A stretch of DNA of 64,000 nt, taken from an uncultured Bryobacteraceae bacterium. GTDB taxonomy: Bacteria; Acidobacteriota; Terriglobia; Bryobacterales; Bryobacteraceae. The position numbers were made by a program, and so were the translations under genes. The stretch covers positions 496,001 through 560,000 of the forward strand of contig CALDSU010000005.1 in the NCBI GenBank assembly GCA_937924525.1, read 5' to 3'. The notes under the pieces are model-generated. The model was not told the DNA's origin, searched no databases, and saw nothing but the letters and a program-made list of their open reading frames with translations. Below, piece by piece: positions 35,701-44,420 of the stretch. Each line of letters opens with the position of its first letter. The stretch's first letter is position 1.

Positions 35701-36276
35701 GCCGAGCGCAGCCTCTCAGAAGGTGACATTTCGCAACGGCTGGTGATCAGTCACAGCGTGGAGTTGCCCTTTGGGAGAGGGCAACGATTCCTCAGCGGGG
35801 GCAACCGGGCGGTGGAGTATGCGCTGGGCGGCTGGTCGCTGAGCGGCGCCCTGACCTGGCATACCGGGTTTCCGCTAGCCCTGACTTCGATCGGGAACAG
35901 CGGCATCGGCTCCTCGGTCCTGCGCCCCAATAGCACCGGGAAAAGCGCCAAGCTCAGCGGCGCGCCGCAAACCCGGCTCAACCGTTATTTCGATACCAGC
36001 CAGTTCACCGTGCCCGACCCGTTCACCTTCGGAAACACCGCCCGCACCCTGCCGGACGTGCGCGGACCAAGCCGCCGCAACTACGATGTAGCGGTGCAGA
36101 AGAGTTTCCCAGTACGCGAACCCGTCTCCCTGGTTTTCCGCACGGAGGCGTTCAACCTGACCAACACGCCGTACTTCTTCACCCCCGGCGAAGGACTCGG
36201 TTCGCCGACCTTCGGCGTGATCACCGCGGCGAGCGGCGAGCGCACGGTGCAGTTTTCCCTGAAACTGGTGTTCTAG
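32800..36276 (+). CDS. Oar-like TonB-dependent receptor with carboxypeptidase-regulatory-like domain
   Basis: 1158 residues, the typical size of acidobacterial Oar-like receptors. Signal peptide (about 1-27), CarboxypepD_reg-like domain (about 28-110, ITGTILGAVSDPTGGAVANA), plug domain (about 130-240 with SINGGRFRTNDFLVDGVSV and GRSGGGVVNVVTRGGSN), then a large barrel ending in VQFSLKLVF with the C-terminal aromatic. A strong promoter and a palindromic operator lie upstream. The BNR protein gene starts 3 bases after the stop, so they form an operon. Receptor and secreted sialidase-like protein together suggest uptake of oligosaccharides released from a surface glycan, but the ligand is not known. 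Confidence 0.88.
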   Translation: MKHLRSGRLAAAMFLILLGGLTFRLPAQNITGTILGAVSDPTGGAVANAEVEVTNVETNQTAKLKTSDAGLFEALYLRPGTYRVAVSAPGFKTAVREGLTLRVEDRLRLDFRLEVGDASTTITVAGETPLVETENASLGQVVSSRTVQDLPIRGRNIFDLVGLAAGVQVNPRAIGGTASTGDNSAPLFVQSDLSINGGRFRTNDFLVDGVSVMLPENNNYAFSPTPDGTQEFKVLTNSFGPQFGRSGGGVVNVVTRGGSNDFHGALYEFFRTDRLRANNFFANARNQARGQFTFNQFGAAVGGPVRKDRTFFFADYQGHRERVSGGAGIATVPTPAQIRGDFSETVNTAGAPVIVYNPFSTRALPAGGFVRDPFPGNVIPQNVQSRVGRNLASFYPAANAPGEGPARINNLRFTPRNAINSDQWSARIDHRFSERLSLFGRVTRNTGDSRGNGPYNNIAEPVLGIIQNRVLNGVVNTTAVLSPQRILNLRAGVTRRFEGRTPLAEGKVNLTELGFSPAIAAAAQEQVFPTVGVANFTQLGAPGGDRIRRGNTIYTVVAEQTEIRGRHTFVYGADVRMYDQTPFQAGTPSGNYSFGLGQTQGPNPLAATLTAGNGLASLLTGFGTGSINLVPALAIRNMYYALFFNDDIKMGRLTLNVGMRWDYEQPRTERYNRFGNFDFNAPFPARVPGYEDLRGVVRFAGRDGLPRGQFDPTYTNFGPRFGLAYRLANNMVIRSGYAIFFAPRFGTTSGQGFGAPGFDLSTPWISSIDGVTPVNLLDNPFPTGLLQPPTRETERLQMGLGVTIMDRGNKSNIYNQQWNLTVQRELAGFLIETGYAGNKGTRLPISINFNAVDPRFQSLGAQLNQQVPNPFLGLTSVGPLAQATVTRLTLLRPFPHYGTIGTFNPAVAQNLGSSSYHAFQLRVERRFAKGHNFVVAYTNSKLIDDGSGRIFGETAFTPPVQNDYNRRAERSLSEGDISQRLVISHSVELPFGRGQRFLSGGNRAVEYALGGWSLSGALTWHTGFPLALTSIGNSGIGSSVLRPNSTGKSAKLSGAPQTRLNRYFDTSQFTVPDPFTFGNTARTLPDVRGPSRRNYDVAVQKSFPVREPVSLVFRTEAFNLTNTPYFFTPGEGLGSPTFGVITAASGERTVQFSLKLVF

Positions 36277-36279
36277 CTT

Positions 36280-38133
36280 ATGACTCTTCGACTGCTGATT
36301 GCCCTCGCGGGGGCGGCGAGCCTGTTCGCCGCTCCCGACGGGCGGAATATCCGTCAGGGGCGTGAGATCCCGACCGAAACCTATGCCGATCAGCCCTATG
36401 TCGTCAAGACCGATGACGGCGCCTGGCTGGTCTGCGTCACCACCGGCGCAGGGCGGGAAGGCGAGCCCGGGCAGCACGTGATCACGATGCGCAGCACCGA
36501 CCAGGGCAGGACGTGGTCGGCGCCGGTGGACGTCGAGCCCGCGCAGGGGCCGGAATCCTCCTATGCCGTCATGCTGAAGGTTCCTTCCGGCCGCGTCTAC
36601 ATCTTCTATAACCACAACACCGATAATGTGCGAAAGGTGATCGCCGACAATCCCCCTTACAAGGACGGCTTTAACTATCGCGTCGACAGCTTGGGCCATT
36701 TCGTGTTCAAGTACAGCGACGATCACGGCCGCACCTGGTCCGCGCAACGCTACGACATTCCCCAGCGCGATTTCGAGATCGACCGCAAGAACGCCTACGG
36801 CGGCAAATTGAAGTTCTTCTGGACCGTGGGCAAGGCGTTCATCCACCAGAACGCGGGCTACGTGCCGCTGCACAAAGTGGGCGGGTTCGGCGACGGCTTT
36901 TTCACCTCGAGCGAAGGGGTGCTGCTGCGGAGCGACAACATTCTGACGGAACGGGACCCGGAGAAGATCCGCTGGGAGACGCTGCCCGAGGGCGAGATCG
37001 GACAGCGCACACCCGCCGGCGTGGGTGGACCCGTGGCCGAGGAGCACAGCTATAGCGTGATGAGCGATGGCTCGCTGTTCTGCGTCTACCGCACCATCGA
37101 CGGCCACCCCGTCGTCAGCTATAGCCGCGACGGCGGCCGCTCGTGGGAACCGCCCGAGTACATGCGCTACGCCGACGGGCGGCTGGTGAAACACCCGCGC
37201 GCCGCCAATTTCGCGTGGCGCTGCGCGAACGGCAAGTACCTGTACTGGTATCACAACCACGGCGGACGCTTCATCCGCGAACACCCCCGGCGGCGCACCA
37301 ACGCTTACGAGGACCGGAATCCCGTGTGGATGCTGGGCGGGGTGGAAGCCGATTCGCCGAAGGGCAAAATCATCCGCTGGTCGCAGCCGGAAATCGTGCT
37401 TTACGACGACGACCCCATCATCCGGATGAGCTACCCGGACCTGGTGGAGGACGGCGGCAAGTACTTCCTGACCGAGACGCAGAAGGACGTGGCGCGCACG
37501 CACGAAATCGACCCCACGCTGCTCGAGGCGCTGTGGAATCAGTTTGAGGTGAAGACGGTCGTGCGCGAAGGGCTGCTGGCCGAAACGCCCGCCAACGTGC
37601 CCGCTGCGCTTCCGCTGCCGGACCTGCCGCTGTTCGTCCGGCGTTCCAACCGGGCCGACCACGGGACCGAGGACTTGCGCGCGGGCTTCTCGGTGGATCT
37701 GCGGGTCCGGCTGGACTCCCTGGCGCCCGGCCAGCTTCTGGTGGATAACCGCCGCCCGGACGGCAAAGGCTTTGCCGTGCAAACCGCGGCGCGAGGCGCG
37801 GTGGAACTGATCATCGACGACGGCCGCACCGAGAACCGCCTCCGCTCCGAACCTGGGTGGCTGCAAGCCGGCAAGACTCATCACCTGACCGCGATTGTGG
37901 ACGGCGGTCCCAAGGTGATGTGGTGGGTGATCGACGGCAGGTTCTCCGACGGCGGCGACACGCGGCAGTTCGGCTGGGCGCGCTTCAACCCGCACTTGCA
38001 GTCGCCCAACGGCGAGGCGGCGCTCCGGATCGGGCCGGGACTGAAAGGCAAGGTGCGGGCGGTGCGCATCTACGGCCGGGCGCTGCGCACTTCCGAAGCG
38101 ATCGGCAATCACCGGGCGGGCGGCGCGAACTAA
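36280..38133 (+). CDS. Secreted sialidase-like BNR-repeat protein with C-terminal LamG-like domain
   Basis: 617 residues with a signal peptide (MTLRLLIALAGAASLFAA). The N-terminal 440 residues form a beta-propeller with Asp-box repeats: STDQGRTW, SDDHGRTW and SRDGGRSW, the hallmark of sialidase/BNR folds. The C-terminal 150 residues (FSVDLRVRLDSLAPGQLLVD to VRIYGRALRTSEAI) are a LamG/concanavalin-like domain. The Arg triad and Tyr/Glu pair of true GH33 enzymes cannot be placed confidently, so it may be a different propeller enzyme or a binding protein. It is directly coupled to the upstream TonB-dependent receptor and would act on its ligand outside the cell or in the periplasm. Confidence 0.78.
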   Translation: MTLRLLIALAGAASLFAAPDGRNIRQGREIPTETYADQPYVVKTDDGAWLVCVTTGAGREGEPGQHVITMRSTDQGRTWSAPVDVEPAQGPESSYAVMLKVPSGRVYIFYNHNTDNVRKVIADNPPYKDGFNYRVDSLGHFVFKYSDDHGRTWSAQRYDIPQRDFEIDRKNAYGGKLKFFWTVGKAFIHQNAGYVPLHKVGGFGDGFFTSSEGVLLRSDNILTERDPEKIRWETLPEGEIGQRTPAGVGGPVAEEHSYSVMSDGSLFCVYRTIDGHPVVSYSRDGGRSWEPPEYMRYADGRLVKHPRAANFAWRCANGKYLYWYHNHGGRFIREHPRRRTNAYEDRNPVWMLGGVEADSPKGKIIRWSQPEIVLYDDDPIIRMSYPDLVEDGGKYFLTETQKDVARTHEIDPTLLEALWNQFEVKTVVREGLLAETPANVPAALPLPDLPLFVRRSNRADHGTEDLRAGFSVDLRVRLDSLAPGQLLVDNRRPDGKGFAVQTAARGAVELIIDDGRTENRLRSEPGWLQAGKTHHLTAIVDGGPKVMWWVIDGRFSDGGDTRQFGWARFNPHLQSPNGEAALRIGPGLKGKVRAVRIYGRALRTSEAIGNHRAGGAN

Positions 38134-38672
38134 TCGACGCGCTCCACCTGGCCGCCGGGGCCGACGCGGCAGGTGACCACCGCGTGCGCTCCGGTGTCGT
38201 AGATCGCGAACGTGGAATCCACGTCCACCACGTCGCCCTGCGCCGTGGGACGCGCGCCCAGGATGGCTCCGGGATTCACCGCCAGCGCGGCGCCCTCGCG
38301 CCGAACCTCGCGCACGTGGTTGTGCCCAAAGAACACCGCGTCAAACTGGCCGGATGCGGCCAGCGGATAGGCCAGAGAGTCGAAATGATTCATCGCCACG
38401 CGCCGCCCGCCGAAGGACTGCGCCATCAGCTCTCCGTGCAGGTGCAGATGCGGATAGGCGGCGGCGTTGCGGGAGATGCGGAAGGTGTCCGCGTCGTTGT
38501 TGCCGAACACGAGATGAATGTCGCGCGGGTAGCCGCGCGCCAACAGGTGAATCACGAACGGGGAACACAGATCTCCGCAGCAGAGCAGAACGTCGGTGTC
38601 CTGAAGTGCGGCCAGCGCCGCGCGCAGCTTCCAGACGTTGTCGTGAATATCGGAGAGAACCGCAAGGCGCAT
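38130..38672 (-). CDS. Calcineurin-like metallophosphoesterase (YfcE/MJ0936 type)
   Basis: 180 residues with the full metallophosphoesterase motif set: LAVLSDIHDN (Asp and His ligands), CCGDLCSP, VFGNNDAD, MNHFDS and FFGHNHVREV, then VNPGAILG. The size fits the small YfcE/MJ0936 phosphodiesterases that act on cyclic or artificial phosphodiesters in the cytoplasm; physiological substrate unknown. Its stop codon overlaps the stop of the convergent BNR gene (38130-38133, CTAA). It lies 25 bases after gcvPB on the same strand and may be the last gene of the gcv operon. Confidence 0.88.
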   Translation of the reverse strand: MRLAVLSDIHDNVWKLRAALAALQDTDVLLCCGDLCSPFVIHLLARGYPRDIHLVFGNNDADTFRISRNAAAYPHLHLHGELMAQSFGGRRVAMNHFDSLAYPLAASGQFDAVFFGHNHVREVRREGAALAVNPGAILGARPTAQGDVVDVDSTFAIYDTGAHAVVTCRVGPGGQVERVD

Positions 38673-38697
38673 AGCCTTACGGTAGCGCGGACGCAGC

Positions 38698-40197
38698 TCA
38701 GTCGGCGGCTTGCCGGGGCGGCGCGGGTCTCCAGCGCAGCACCGGTTTCCGGGCGGCGGCGACTTCGTCCACGCGGCTGGTGCGCGTCGAATGGGGAGCG
38801 CTCTTCACCAGTTCCGGGTCCGTCTCCACTTCCCGGGCGATCGCGATCAGCGCGTCGGCGAACAGGTCGAGTTCCTGTTTGCTCTCCGTCTCGGTTGGCT
38901 CGATCATCATCGCGCCATGCACAATCAGCGGGAAGCTAACGGTATAGGGGTGGAAGCCGTAATCAATCAGCCGTTTGGCGATATCGCCGGTGCGGACGCC
39001 CCGCTGCGCCTGGCGGGCGTCGCTGAAGACCACCTCGTGCATATTGGGCGCCTGGTAGGGCAAGTCGAAAAAGGGTTCCAGGCGCTTCCTCAGGTAGTTC
39101 GCATTCAGCACGGCGTCGATGGTGGCGTTGCGCAAGCCGGGTCCGCCGTGGGCCATAATGTAGGCCAGCGCGCGCACCATCACGCCGAAATTGCCGTAGA
39201 AGGCTCGCACGCGTCCGATCGATTGGGGGCGGTCATAGTCCCACCCCCACTGTCCGGCGTTCCGGCGCAGGCGGGGTGTGGGAAGAAACGGTTCCAAATG
39301 CTGCTTGACGCACACCGGACCGCAGCCCGGACCCCCGCCGCCGTGCGGCGTCGAGAAGGTCTTGTGCAGGTTGAGGTGCATGACGTCGACGCCAAAGTCG
39401 CCCGGCCTCGCGATCCCCACCAGGGCATTCATGTTGGCGCCGTCCATGTAGACCAGCGCGCCCTTGGCATGCAAGATCTCTGCCGCTTGCAGGATTCCGT
39501 TCTCGAAAACGCCCAGGGTGTTGGGGTTGGTGACCATGAGGGCGGCGGTTTCTTCGTCGACCAGGCTCGCCAGCGCGGCCAGGTCGACGCGCCCGTCCGG
39601 TCCGGAACCAATCGGCTGGACCGTATATCCCGCCATCGCAGCCGTCGCCGGGTTCGTGCCATGCGCCGAGTCCGGCACCAGGACTTTCCGGCGCGGATTG
39701 CCGCGGCTCTCGAGCAGCGCCCGAACCAGCAGGATGCCGGTCAGCTCGCCGTGCGCTCCGGCCGCGGGCTGGAGAGTGACGGCGTCCATACCCGTGACTT
39801 CCCGGAGCGCGCCTTCGAGCGCGGCAATGATCTCCAGCGCCCCCTGCGACAGCGTTTCCGGCTGATACGGATGGCCCCACGCCAAACCCTCCAGGCGCGC
39901 CACCATTTCATTCAGGCGCGGGTTGTATTTCATGGTGCAGGAACCCAGCGGGTACATGCCCAGGTCAATCGCGTAGTTCCAGGAGGAAAGGCGCGTGAAG
40001 TGCCGGATGACTTCCACTTCGCTCACCTCCGGGAATCCTTCGATCTCGGCGCGCACATTGCGGGCGCCCAGCGTCCCTTCCGGATCGACCGGCGGAACGT
40101 CCAATGCGGGAAGCTGGTAGCCCACCTTGCCCGGCGAACTGATCTCGAACAGCAGGGGTTCGTTCTGCGTGGGATGGGAGCGGACTTTGTCGATCAT
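38698..40197 (-). CDS. gcvPB: Glycine dehydrogenase (decarboxylating) subunit 2
   Basis: 499 residues from the ATG at 40197, which overlaps the gcvPA stop (ATGA). It is the C-terminal half of the split P-protein. The PLP Lys is Lys279 in [16 protein letters not shown], and other family blocks are [25 protein letters not shown] and [11 protein letters not shown]. With gcvPA it decarboxylates glycine and passes the aminomethyl group to lipoyl-GcvH. The last 40 residues are Arg/Pro-rich. Part of the gcvT-gcvH-gcvPA-gcvPB operon. Confidence 0.95.
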   Translation of the reverse strand: MIDKVRSHPTQNEPLLFEISSPGKVGYQLPALDVPPVDPEGTLGARNVRAEIEGFPEVSEVEVIRHFTRLSSWNYAIDLGMYPLGSCTMKYNPRLNEMVARLEGLAWGHPYQPETLSQGALEIIAALEGALREVTGMDAVTLQPAAGAHGELTGILLVRALLESRGNPRRKVLVPDSAHGTNPATAAMAGYTVQPIGSGPDGRVDLAALASLVDEETAALMVTNPNTLGVFENGILQAAEILHAKGALVYMDGANMNALVGIARPGDFGVDVMHLNLHKTFSTPHGGGGPGCGPVCVKQHLEPFLPTPRLRRNAGQWGWDYDRPQSIGRVRAFYGNFGVMVRALAYIMAHGGPGLRNATIDAVLNANYLRKRLEPFFDLPYQAPNMHEVVFSDARQAQRGVRTGDIAKRLIDYGFHPYTVSFPLIVHGAMMIEPTETESKQELDLFADALIAIAREVETDPELVKSAPHSTRTSRVDEVAAARKPVLRWRPAPPRQAAD

Positions 40198-41507
40198 GCG
40201 AAAACCTCCGCCAGGGAGTCCATCTGCTCGCGCCGGGCCATTTCCGTGGCGCACAACAGTAGGCAGCCGTCCAACTCGGGGTAAAACCGTCCCAAGGGCA
40301 AGCCGCCGATGATCTTGCGCTCAAGGAGCCGGGCACTGATGACTTCCGGAGATGCCCCGCGGGGCTGCGCGACAAACTCGTTGAAGAACGGCGCCTGGAA
40401 ACGCAAAGGCAGCTTCGCGGCCAGGTAGTGGGCCTTGGCCAGGTTCTGCGTGGCCAGTTCCCGCAGACCCTGCTTGCCGTACAGGCTCATGAACACGGTG
40501 GCCATCAGCGCGACCAGGGCCTGGTTGGTGCAGATGTTCGAGGTGGCTTTTTCGCGGCGGATGTGCTGCTCCCGGGTGGACAGCGTCAGGCAGAACGCCC
40601 GCCGGCCGGCGGCATCCTTAGTTTCGCCCGCCAGCCGCCCAGGCATCTGCCGCAGGAACTTCTCCTTGGCGGCGATGACGCCGGCGAACGGGCCGCCGTA
40701 ACTCGGGGAGATCGCGAACGACTGGAGTTCCCCCGCGACAATGTCCGCTTCGGCGGGCGGACGCAACAGGCCCAGCGACACCGCTTCGGTGAACAGAAAC
40801 ACCAGCAGCGCGCCACGCGCGTGTGTCAGCTCAGCGATGGCCCGGACCTCCTCGATGCCGCCAAAGAAATTCGGCGATTGCAGCAGCACGGCGGCGGTGT
40901 CGCCGTCGAGCTTCGCCTCCAGGTCGGCTAGGTCCGCCAGTCCGGTGTCCGGGTCGTAGCCGAACTCCGCCACCGGCAGGCCTTGGTACCGGGCGTAGGT
41001 GTGGAGGACCTCGCGATACTCCGGGTGGACCGCACGAGCGGTAAGCACCCGCGATTTGCCGGTGGCGCGCACCGCCATCATCGCCGCCTCGGGCGCGGCG
41101 GTGGAGCCGTCGTACATCGAGGCGTTGGCCACATCCATCCCGGTGAGCTGGCAAATCATCGACTGGAATTCGAAGATCGCGGTCAGCGTGCCCTGGGAGA
41201 TCTCAGCTTGGTAGGGGGTGTAAGAGGTCAGAAACTCGCCGCGGGAGACGATCGTATCCACCACCACCGGCCGGAAATGGGCATACACGCCCGCGCCCAG
41301 AAAGGACGCATAGCCGGATGCCGTCCGGTCCGCCCACTCGCGAAACTGCGCCGCAATGGAGTACTCAGACTGGCCGGGCGGCAAGTCGAGCGGCCGCTGC
41401 AGACGGACGTCGGGCGGTAGGTGGGAGAAAAGATCCTCGGCGGCGCCGGCGCCGCACACCTCCAGCATGGCCCGGCGCTCCAGGTCAGACTTCGGCAGGT
41501 ATCGCAA
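40194..41507 (-). CDS. gcvPA: Glycine dehydrogenase (decarboxylating) subunit 1
   Basis: 437 residues, the N-terminal half of the split P-protein, which forms the alpha2beta2 complex with gcvPB. Family blocks: [79 protein letters not shown] and SYGGPFAG. It has no PLP Lys of its own. The split P-protein is common in Acidobacteriota, Firmicutes and archaea. It starts 31 bases after gcvH. Confidence 0.95.
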   Translation of the reverse strand: MRYLPKSDLERRAMLEVCGAGAAEDLFSHLPPDVRLQRPLDLPPGQSEYSIAAQFREWADRTASGYASFLGAGVYAHFRPVVVDTIVSRGEFLTSYTPYQAEISQGTLTAIFEFQSMICQLTGMDVANASMYDGSTAAPEAAMMAVRATGKSRVLTARAVHPEYREVLHTYARYQGLPVAEFGYDPDTGLADLADLEAKLDGDTAAVLLQSPNFFGGIEEVRAIAELTHARGALLVFLFTEAVSLGLLRPPAEADIVAGELQSFAISPSYGGPFAGVIAAKEKFLRQMPGRLAGETKDAAGRRAFCLTLSTREQHIRREKATSNICTNQALVALMATVFMSLYGKQGLRELATQNLAKAHYLAAKLPLRFQAPFFNEFVAQPRGASPEVISARLLERKIIGGLPLGRFYPELDGCLLLCATEMARREQMDSLAEVFA

Positions 41508-41538
41508 GGATATTCCGTAGCTCCTTTACGGACGCGGC

Positions 41539-41928
41539 TCAGCTTTCCGCCCCGATATACGTTTGATACTCGGCGGCGGTCATCAGGTTCTGAACTTCGC
41601 CCGGGTTAGCCAGCTTCAGCTTCACCAGCCATGCCGCCCCGTGGGGGTCTTCGTTGAGCTTCTCGGGAGCGCTGGTCAGAGCGTCGTTGATCTCGGCCAC
41701 TTCTCCGGACACCGGCGCGTAGATGTCGCTGACGGCTTTCACCGACTCCACCGAACCAAGCGCCTTGCCCTGCTCCACCTGGAGGCCCAGCTTCGGCAGG
41801 TCGACGTAAACGATGTCTCCCAGCTCCTGCTGCGCATGAAAGGTTAGGCCTACGGTGCCCAGGTCGCCTTCCACGGAAACCCACTCGTGCTCTTTGGTGT
41901 AACGGTACGTGTCGGGATAATTGCTCAT
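41539..41928 (-). CDS. gcvH: Glycine cleavage system H protein
   Basis: 129 residues from the ATG at 41928, overlapping the gcvT stop (ATGA). The lipoate carrier that shuttles the aminomethyl group between P, T and L proteins. The lipoylation Lys is Lys64 in GSVESVKAVSDIYAPVSG. The N-terminal RYTKEHEWVSVEGD and the LGDIVYVDLPKLG block are canonical. Length is typical. Lipoyl protein ligase/LipA genes are not in this window. Confidence 0.97.
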   Translation of the reverse strand: MSNYPDTYRYTKEHEWVSVEGDLGTVGLTFHAQQELGDIVYVDLPKLGLQVEQGKALGSVESVKAVSDIYAPVSGEVAEINDALTSAPEKLNEDPHGAAWLVKLKLANPGEVQNLMTAAEYQTYIGAES

Positions 41929-43025
41929 CTCGGTCTCTTGTAAAATGGCGTGGGCACGGTCACGGCTTCGACGGGCTGATGGCGCACCAGAATCTGGAGC
42001 GTCCGTCCCACCGTGGCCAGCTCCACCGGCAAATAGCACAGCCCGATGTTGCGGTTGAGAGTCGGCGACGGCGATCCGCTGGTCACCCACCCGGCGGATT
42101 TACCGTCGCAAAGCACTTCATAGCCATCGCGCCCGACGCCGCGGCCTACCATGGCGAAACCAACCAGTTGGCGCGCCACCCCGGCTTCCTGCTGCTTGAC
42201 CAGCGCTTGGCGGCCCACAAAATCGCCTTTGTCCAGCTTCACGATCCAGCCGAGCCCGGCTTCCCAGGGCGTGATGGTGGCGTCGATTTCGTGGCCGTAC
42301 AAGGCCATCTTCGCCTCCAGGCGGAGGGTGTTGCGCGCACCCAGTCCCGCCGGTTTGATCCCGTGCGGGGCGCCCGCGGCAAGCATCTCCCGCCACAAGC
42401 GTTCCGCTTCCCCCGGCGCGACGTACAACTCGAACCCGTCTTCCCCGGTGTAGCCGGTGCGGGCGATGCGCGCCGGCGCGCCGCAGACTTCCCCATCCGT
42501 GAACCAATAATAGCGGACCGCGTTCAACTCGACCGGCGTCAACGTCTGCAAGATCTCCAGGGCGCGCGGTCCTTGCAACGCCAGTTGCGCATAGCGCTCG
42601 CTCGCGAAGATCACCTCCGCGTCAAACCGGTTGTGTTCCCGAAGGTGCGCGAAATCCTTCGCCTGGTTGGAGGCGTTCACGCACAGGAAAAACTCGTCCG
42701 CGCGCACCCGATGCACCAGAATGTCGTCGACAAAACCGCCGTGATCGTACAAAAGCGCCGAGTACTGCGCCTGCCCGTCCCGCAGCCGGGAGGCGTCGTT
42801 GGTCGCCACGTAATTGACCAGCCGTTCGGCTTCCGGACCGCGGATCTCGATCTCGCCCATGTGGCTGACGTCGAACAGGCCCGCAGCCTTGCGGACGGCG
42901 TGATGCTCGTCAACGATCCCGCTGTACTGCACGGGCATGTCCCAGCCGCCGAAATCCACCATCCTGGCGCCCAGGGCCCGATGGACAGAGTTCAGGGGGG
43001 TAACGTGCAGGGAGGCCGCTGGCAT
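41925..43025 (-). CDS. gcvT: Aminomethyltransferase (glycine cleavage T protein)
   Basis: 366 residues from the ATG at 43025, which gives the family N-terminus HVTPLNSVHRALGARMVDFGGWDMPVQY split over two motifs. The tetrahydrofolate-dependent enzyme releases ammonia from aminomethyl-GcvH and makes methylene-THF. Key blocks include FDVSHMGEIEIRG, the Asp-bearing LLYDHGGFVDDILVHR, TGYTGEDGFELY and GARNTLRLEA. It is the first gene of the operon. A candidate promoter lies just upstream; there is no obvious Shine-Dalgarno. No glycine riboswitch is visible in the 144-base divergent region. Confidence 0.95.
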   Translation of the reverse strand: MPAASLHVTPLNSVHRALGARMVDFGGWDMPVQYSGIVDEHHAVRKAAGLFDVSHMGEIEIRGPEAERLVNYVATNDASRLRDGQAQYSALLYDHGGFVDDILVHRVRADEFFLCVNASNQAKDFAHLREHNRFDAEVIFASERYAQLALQGPRALEILQTLTPVELNAVRYYWFTDGEVCGAPARIARTGYTGEDGFELYVAPGEAERLWREMLAAGAPHGIKPAGLGARNTLRLEAKMALYGHEIDATITPWEAGLGWIVKLDKGDFVGRQALVKQQEAGVARQLVGFAMVGRGVGRDGYEVLCDGKSAGWVTSGSPSPTLNRNIGLCYLPVELATVGRTLQILVRHQPVEAVTVPTPFYKRPR

Positions 43026-43037
43026 TCGGAAGTTGCC

Positions 43038-43067
43038 ACTGTAACAGGCTCTCGGAGAGGGTGTCAA
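43038..43067 (-). promoter_or_regulatory. Candidate promoter of the gcv operon
   Basis: On the minus strand TTGACA (43067-43062, perfect) and TACAGT (43043-43038, 4/6) are 18 bases apart, ending 12 bases before the gcvT ATG. The leader would be very short and has no Shine-Dalgarno. Confidence 0.45.
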
Positions 43068-43169
43068 TGCAAGCGCCTGAAGGAACCACCGGCAGGTGGG
43101 TTGGGTCATGAAGCCGCGCCGCCGGGCAGCGGCGTGACCGTCGGGATCGCACCTTACAATGGAAGAACC

Positions 43170-44420
43170 GTGCCGTTTCGGATTGCGATCCCCATGTTTC
43201 TTGGTGCGCTTGCTTGCGCGCAGCAACCAATGGATTTGAAGCAGGTCGTCGACGAAGCCTTGCAGCGCAACCTGCAACTGATCGCCCAGCGTTACGACGT
43301 CAGTATCGCCGAGGCGAGGGTGATCCAGGCCCGGCTGCGCCCCAATCCGCGGATGAACGTAGAAACAAATTTCCTCGATGTGCTCGGCGCCAACTACATC
43401 CCGGCAGAAGGACCCACGGGGCCGGCGGAAACCAACACCGTGTTCGTGCACACCTTTGAAACGGCTGGCAAGCGCCGGCTGCGGACCGAAGCCGCGCTGG
43501 GCACGGTGGCCGTGGCGCGCTACGGGGTTCTGGACGCCATGCGCAACCTGATCCTCAACGTGCAGAACTCGTATCTGGACCTGCTCCTGGCCAAGGAGAA
43601 CGTCCGCATCCTGCGGGAGATTCTGGCCACGTTCGCGGGTCTGGTGAACGTGAATCGCATTCGCTTCGAAGCGGGGGAGATCGCCCGGGTGGAACTGCTG
43701 CGCTCGGAGGTAGCCGAGTTGCAGTTCCGCAATCTGCTGCGGCAGGCGGAGTTGCGGGTGCGGCAGGAGGCGGTCCGGTTACAGACCTTGATGGGCCGGC
43801 CTCGTCCGGAGTCCCGCTTTGATGTGGCCGGGGAAATGCGCCGCGACGTTTTGGTCTACAGCGAAGAGGAACTGCGCGCCGGGGCGCTGGCCGCCAGGCC
43901 CGACCTGGAAGCCCTGCGGCGGGACATGGCCCGGGCCGACGCCGAAACGCGTTTGCAACAGGCGGAAGCACGGCCCAATATCGACGCGGGGCTGTCGCAC
44001 CACAAGCAGTTTGTCGGACCCTTCAAGGGACAGACCGCCGGTTTTCGTTTTGAGATTCCCCTGCCGCTGCTGAACCGCAACCAGGGGGAGATCGAACGGG
44101 CCCGCCGGGAGAAGGAGCAGGCGGCCGCCCGCATCCGGGCGCTGGAGGTGGAGATTTTCGGACAAGTGGCGTCCGCGTTCCAGCAGTACCTGACCGCGCG
44201 CGAACTGCTGGAATCGATGGAGCGGGATCTGATCGGCCAGGCGCGCCGCGTGCGCGAGACGATCGAGTTTTCCTACCGCCGCGGCGAGGCCTCCTTCATC
44301 GACCTGCTGGACGCGCAGCGCACGTTCAATGAGACCATGCAAGGGTACAACGAAGCGCGCGCCGAATACGCGCGCACGCTCTATCTGCTCGACGCGATCA
44401 CCGCGCGGGAGGTGCGATGA
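43170..44420 (+). CDS. TolC/CzcC-family outer-membrane efflux protein
   Basis: 416 residues from the GTG at 43170, with GGAAG upstream. A signal peptide (FRIAIPMFLGALACAQQ) and two repeated helical/OEP halves: LKQVVDEALQRNLQLIAQRYD at the start of the first and ARPDLEALRRDMARADAETRL in the second, with YRRGEASFIDLLDAQRTFNE at the tip. It is the outer-membrane channel of the tripartite RND pump encoded next. The stop overlaps the adaptor ATG (ATGA). Its heavy-metal-type (CzcC/CusC) assignment follows from the pump. Confidence 0.9.
   Translation: MPFRIAIPMFLGALACAQQPMDLKQVVDEALQRNLQLIAQRYDVSIAEARVIQARLRPNPRMNVETNFLDVLGANYIPAEGPTGPAETNTVFVHTFETAGKRRLRTEAALGTVAVARYGVLDAMRNLILNVQNSYLDLLLAKENVRILREILATFAGLVNVNRIRFEAGEIARVELLRSEVAELQFRNLLRQAELRVRQEAVRLQTLMGRPRPESRFDVAGEMRRDVLVYSEEELRAGALAARPDLEALRRDMARADAETRLQQAEARPNIDAGLSHHKQFVGPFKGQTAGFRFEIPLPLLNRNQGEIERARREKEQAAARIRALEVEIFGQVASAFQQYLTARELLESMERDLIGQARRVRETIEFSYRRGEASFIDLLDAQRTFNETMQGYNEARAEYARTLYLLDAITAREVR

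Noticed and set aside
35875-38112. Long open frame antisense to the BNR gene and receptor end
   Set aside because: Crosses two well-supported genes and has no recognisable features.
43026-43169. Glycine riboswitch upstream of gcvT
   Set aside because: The divergent region is only 144 bases and lacks the paired aptamer pattern; a very short leader is predicted from the candidate promoter.
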